From contig JAJRTD010000097.1 of the NCBI GenBank assembly GCA_024278435.1, positions 1 through 5,306 on the forward strand: a stretch of 5,306 nt of DNA, in the 5' to 3' direction. The notes under the pieces are model-generated. The model was not told the origin of the DNA. It saw nothing but the letters and a program-made list of their open reading frames with translations, and made no database searches. The DNA comes from Gammaproteobacteria bacterium. GTDB lineage: Bacteria; Pseudomonadota; Gammaproteobacteria; SZUA-229. Position numbers and translations under genes: made by a program. Shown piece after piece: positions 4,819-5,306 of the stretch. Numbering within the stretch: position 1 is the stretch's first letter; every line of letters starts with the position of its first letter.

Positions 4819-5306
4819 ATGAATACCGCTGAACGGTCTGAAGCCGACTCGATTAAACGCCTTGAAATCCCTCTACAACCCGCTTCGGAAGACATCTGGC
4901 AACGCAAGTACCAGCTGAAAAACAACCAGGGTGAAGCCGTCGACCTGTGCGTGGAAGGCACCTTCACCCGCATCGCCCGCGCCCTGTCCGAGATTGAAGA
5001 AACTGAGGACAAACAGCAGCACTGGTATGAAAAATTCCTCTGGGCATTAAAAAACGGCGCCGTGCCCGCCGGCAGGATTATTTCCAATGCCGGTGCCCTG
5101 CAATACAAACCGGCAACCTCAACCATTAACTGCACGGTCTCCGGGCAGATCCATGACTCCATGGACGACATCCTGCAGAAAGTCCATGAAGCGGGTATGA
5201 CCCTGAAATCCGGCGCCGGTATCGGCTATGAGTTTTCCACCCTGCGCCCCAATGATGCCTATGTTTCCGGCTCCGGCGCCCTGACCTCCGGCCCGCTGTC
5301 ATTTAT
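4819..5306 (+). CDS. nrdJ: Class II (adenosylcobalamin-dependent) ribonucleotide reductase, N-terminal part (runs off the right edge)
   Basis: Reading from ATG 4819 gives 162 uninterrupted codons to the window end. The class II enzyme reduces ribonucleotides to deoxyribonucleotides using a radical made from adenosylcobalamin, so it works with or without oxygen. Recognisable features are IPLQPASEDIW near the start, WYEKFLWALKNGAVPAGRI, SNAGAL, then STINCTVSG with Cys105, the expected first member of the active-site redox cysteine pair, and GAGIGYEFSTLRP with YVSGSGALTSGPLSF, typical of NrdJ. There is no N-terminal ATP-cone, so dATP activity control through such a domain is not expected. The rest of the barrel, with the radical cysteine and C-terminal shuttle cysteines, lies outside the window. 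The promoter carries an FNR-type box and two NrdR boxes, implying induction at low oxygen and repression by NrdR. Confidence 0.93.
   Translation, partial: MNTAERSEADSIKRLEIPLQPASEDIWQRKYQLKNNQGEAVDLCVEGTFTRIARALSEIEETEDKQQHWYEKFLWALKNGAVPAGRIISNAGALQYKPATSTINCTVSGQIHDSMDDILQKVHEAGMTLKSGAGIGYEFSTLRPNDAYVSGSGALTSGPLSF

Noticed and set aside
4656..5171. Minus-strand ORF of 171 codons across the nrdJ promoter and 5' end
   Set aside because: The opposite strand encodes clear NrdJ motifs and carries the promoter signals; the minus translation is Ser/Arg-rich with no recognisable domain.
1..5306. CRISPR arrays, insertion sequences, tRNA or rRNA genes, phage attachment sites
   Set aside because: No regularly spaced repeats, transposase frames, tRNA-like cloverleaf or rRNA segments were seen on either strand.

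Overview
The window looks chromosomal and gammaproteobacterial. The clues are the tight glyA-nrdR pair (a gammaproteobacterial arrangement, usually followed by ribD), good Shine-Dalgarno sites, an FNR/Anr-type box and tandem NrdR boxes. Base composition is moderate. The species cannot be named from this sequence. The class II ribonucleotide reductase, the oxygen-sensing operator and the c-di-GMP enzyme suggest a free-living bacterium that meets changing oxygen levels and can make or import cobalamin.

Layout. Minus strand, left end: glyA (serine hydroxymethyltransferase, 1339 to 56) is followed 9 bp later by the first 15 codons of nrdR (46 to 1), which runs off the left edge. A 378-bp divergent intergenic region (1340-1717) separates glyA from a plus-strand two-gene unit. 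The first gene of that unit (1718-2584, TTG start) encodes a secreted PhnD-like solute-binding protein. The second (2591-4606) encodes a membrane protein with a periplasmic sensor region, HAMP, GGDEF and EAL domains. No transporter permease or ATPase lies beside them, so the pair reads as a periplasmic sensing system controlling cyclic-di-GMP, analogous in layout to NspS-MbaA of Vibrio cholerae. A 212-bp regulatory region (4607-4818) follows. The 5' part of a class II (adenosylcobalamin-dependent) ribonucleotide reductase gene then starts at 4819 and runs off the right edge.

How the parts connect. The strongest non-coding signal is the nrdJ promoter. It has a perfect FNR-type palindrome at 4695-4708, a -10-like TATCAT placed exactly where a class II FNR promoter would need it, and two NrdR-box matches 31 bp apart (4737-4752 and 4768-4783). 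The repressor expected to bind those boxes is the one whose gene begins at the left edge. The window therefore appears to hold both the start of the regulator gene and its target, with a c-di-GMP sensing cassette between them. One-carbon metabolism (GlyA, supplying methylene-THF for dTMP) and dNTP supply (NrdJ, NrdR) are functionally related; the c-di-GMP pair has no obvious metabolic link to either.
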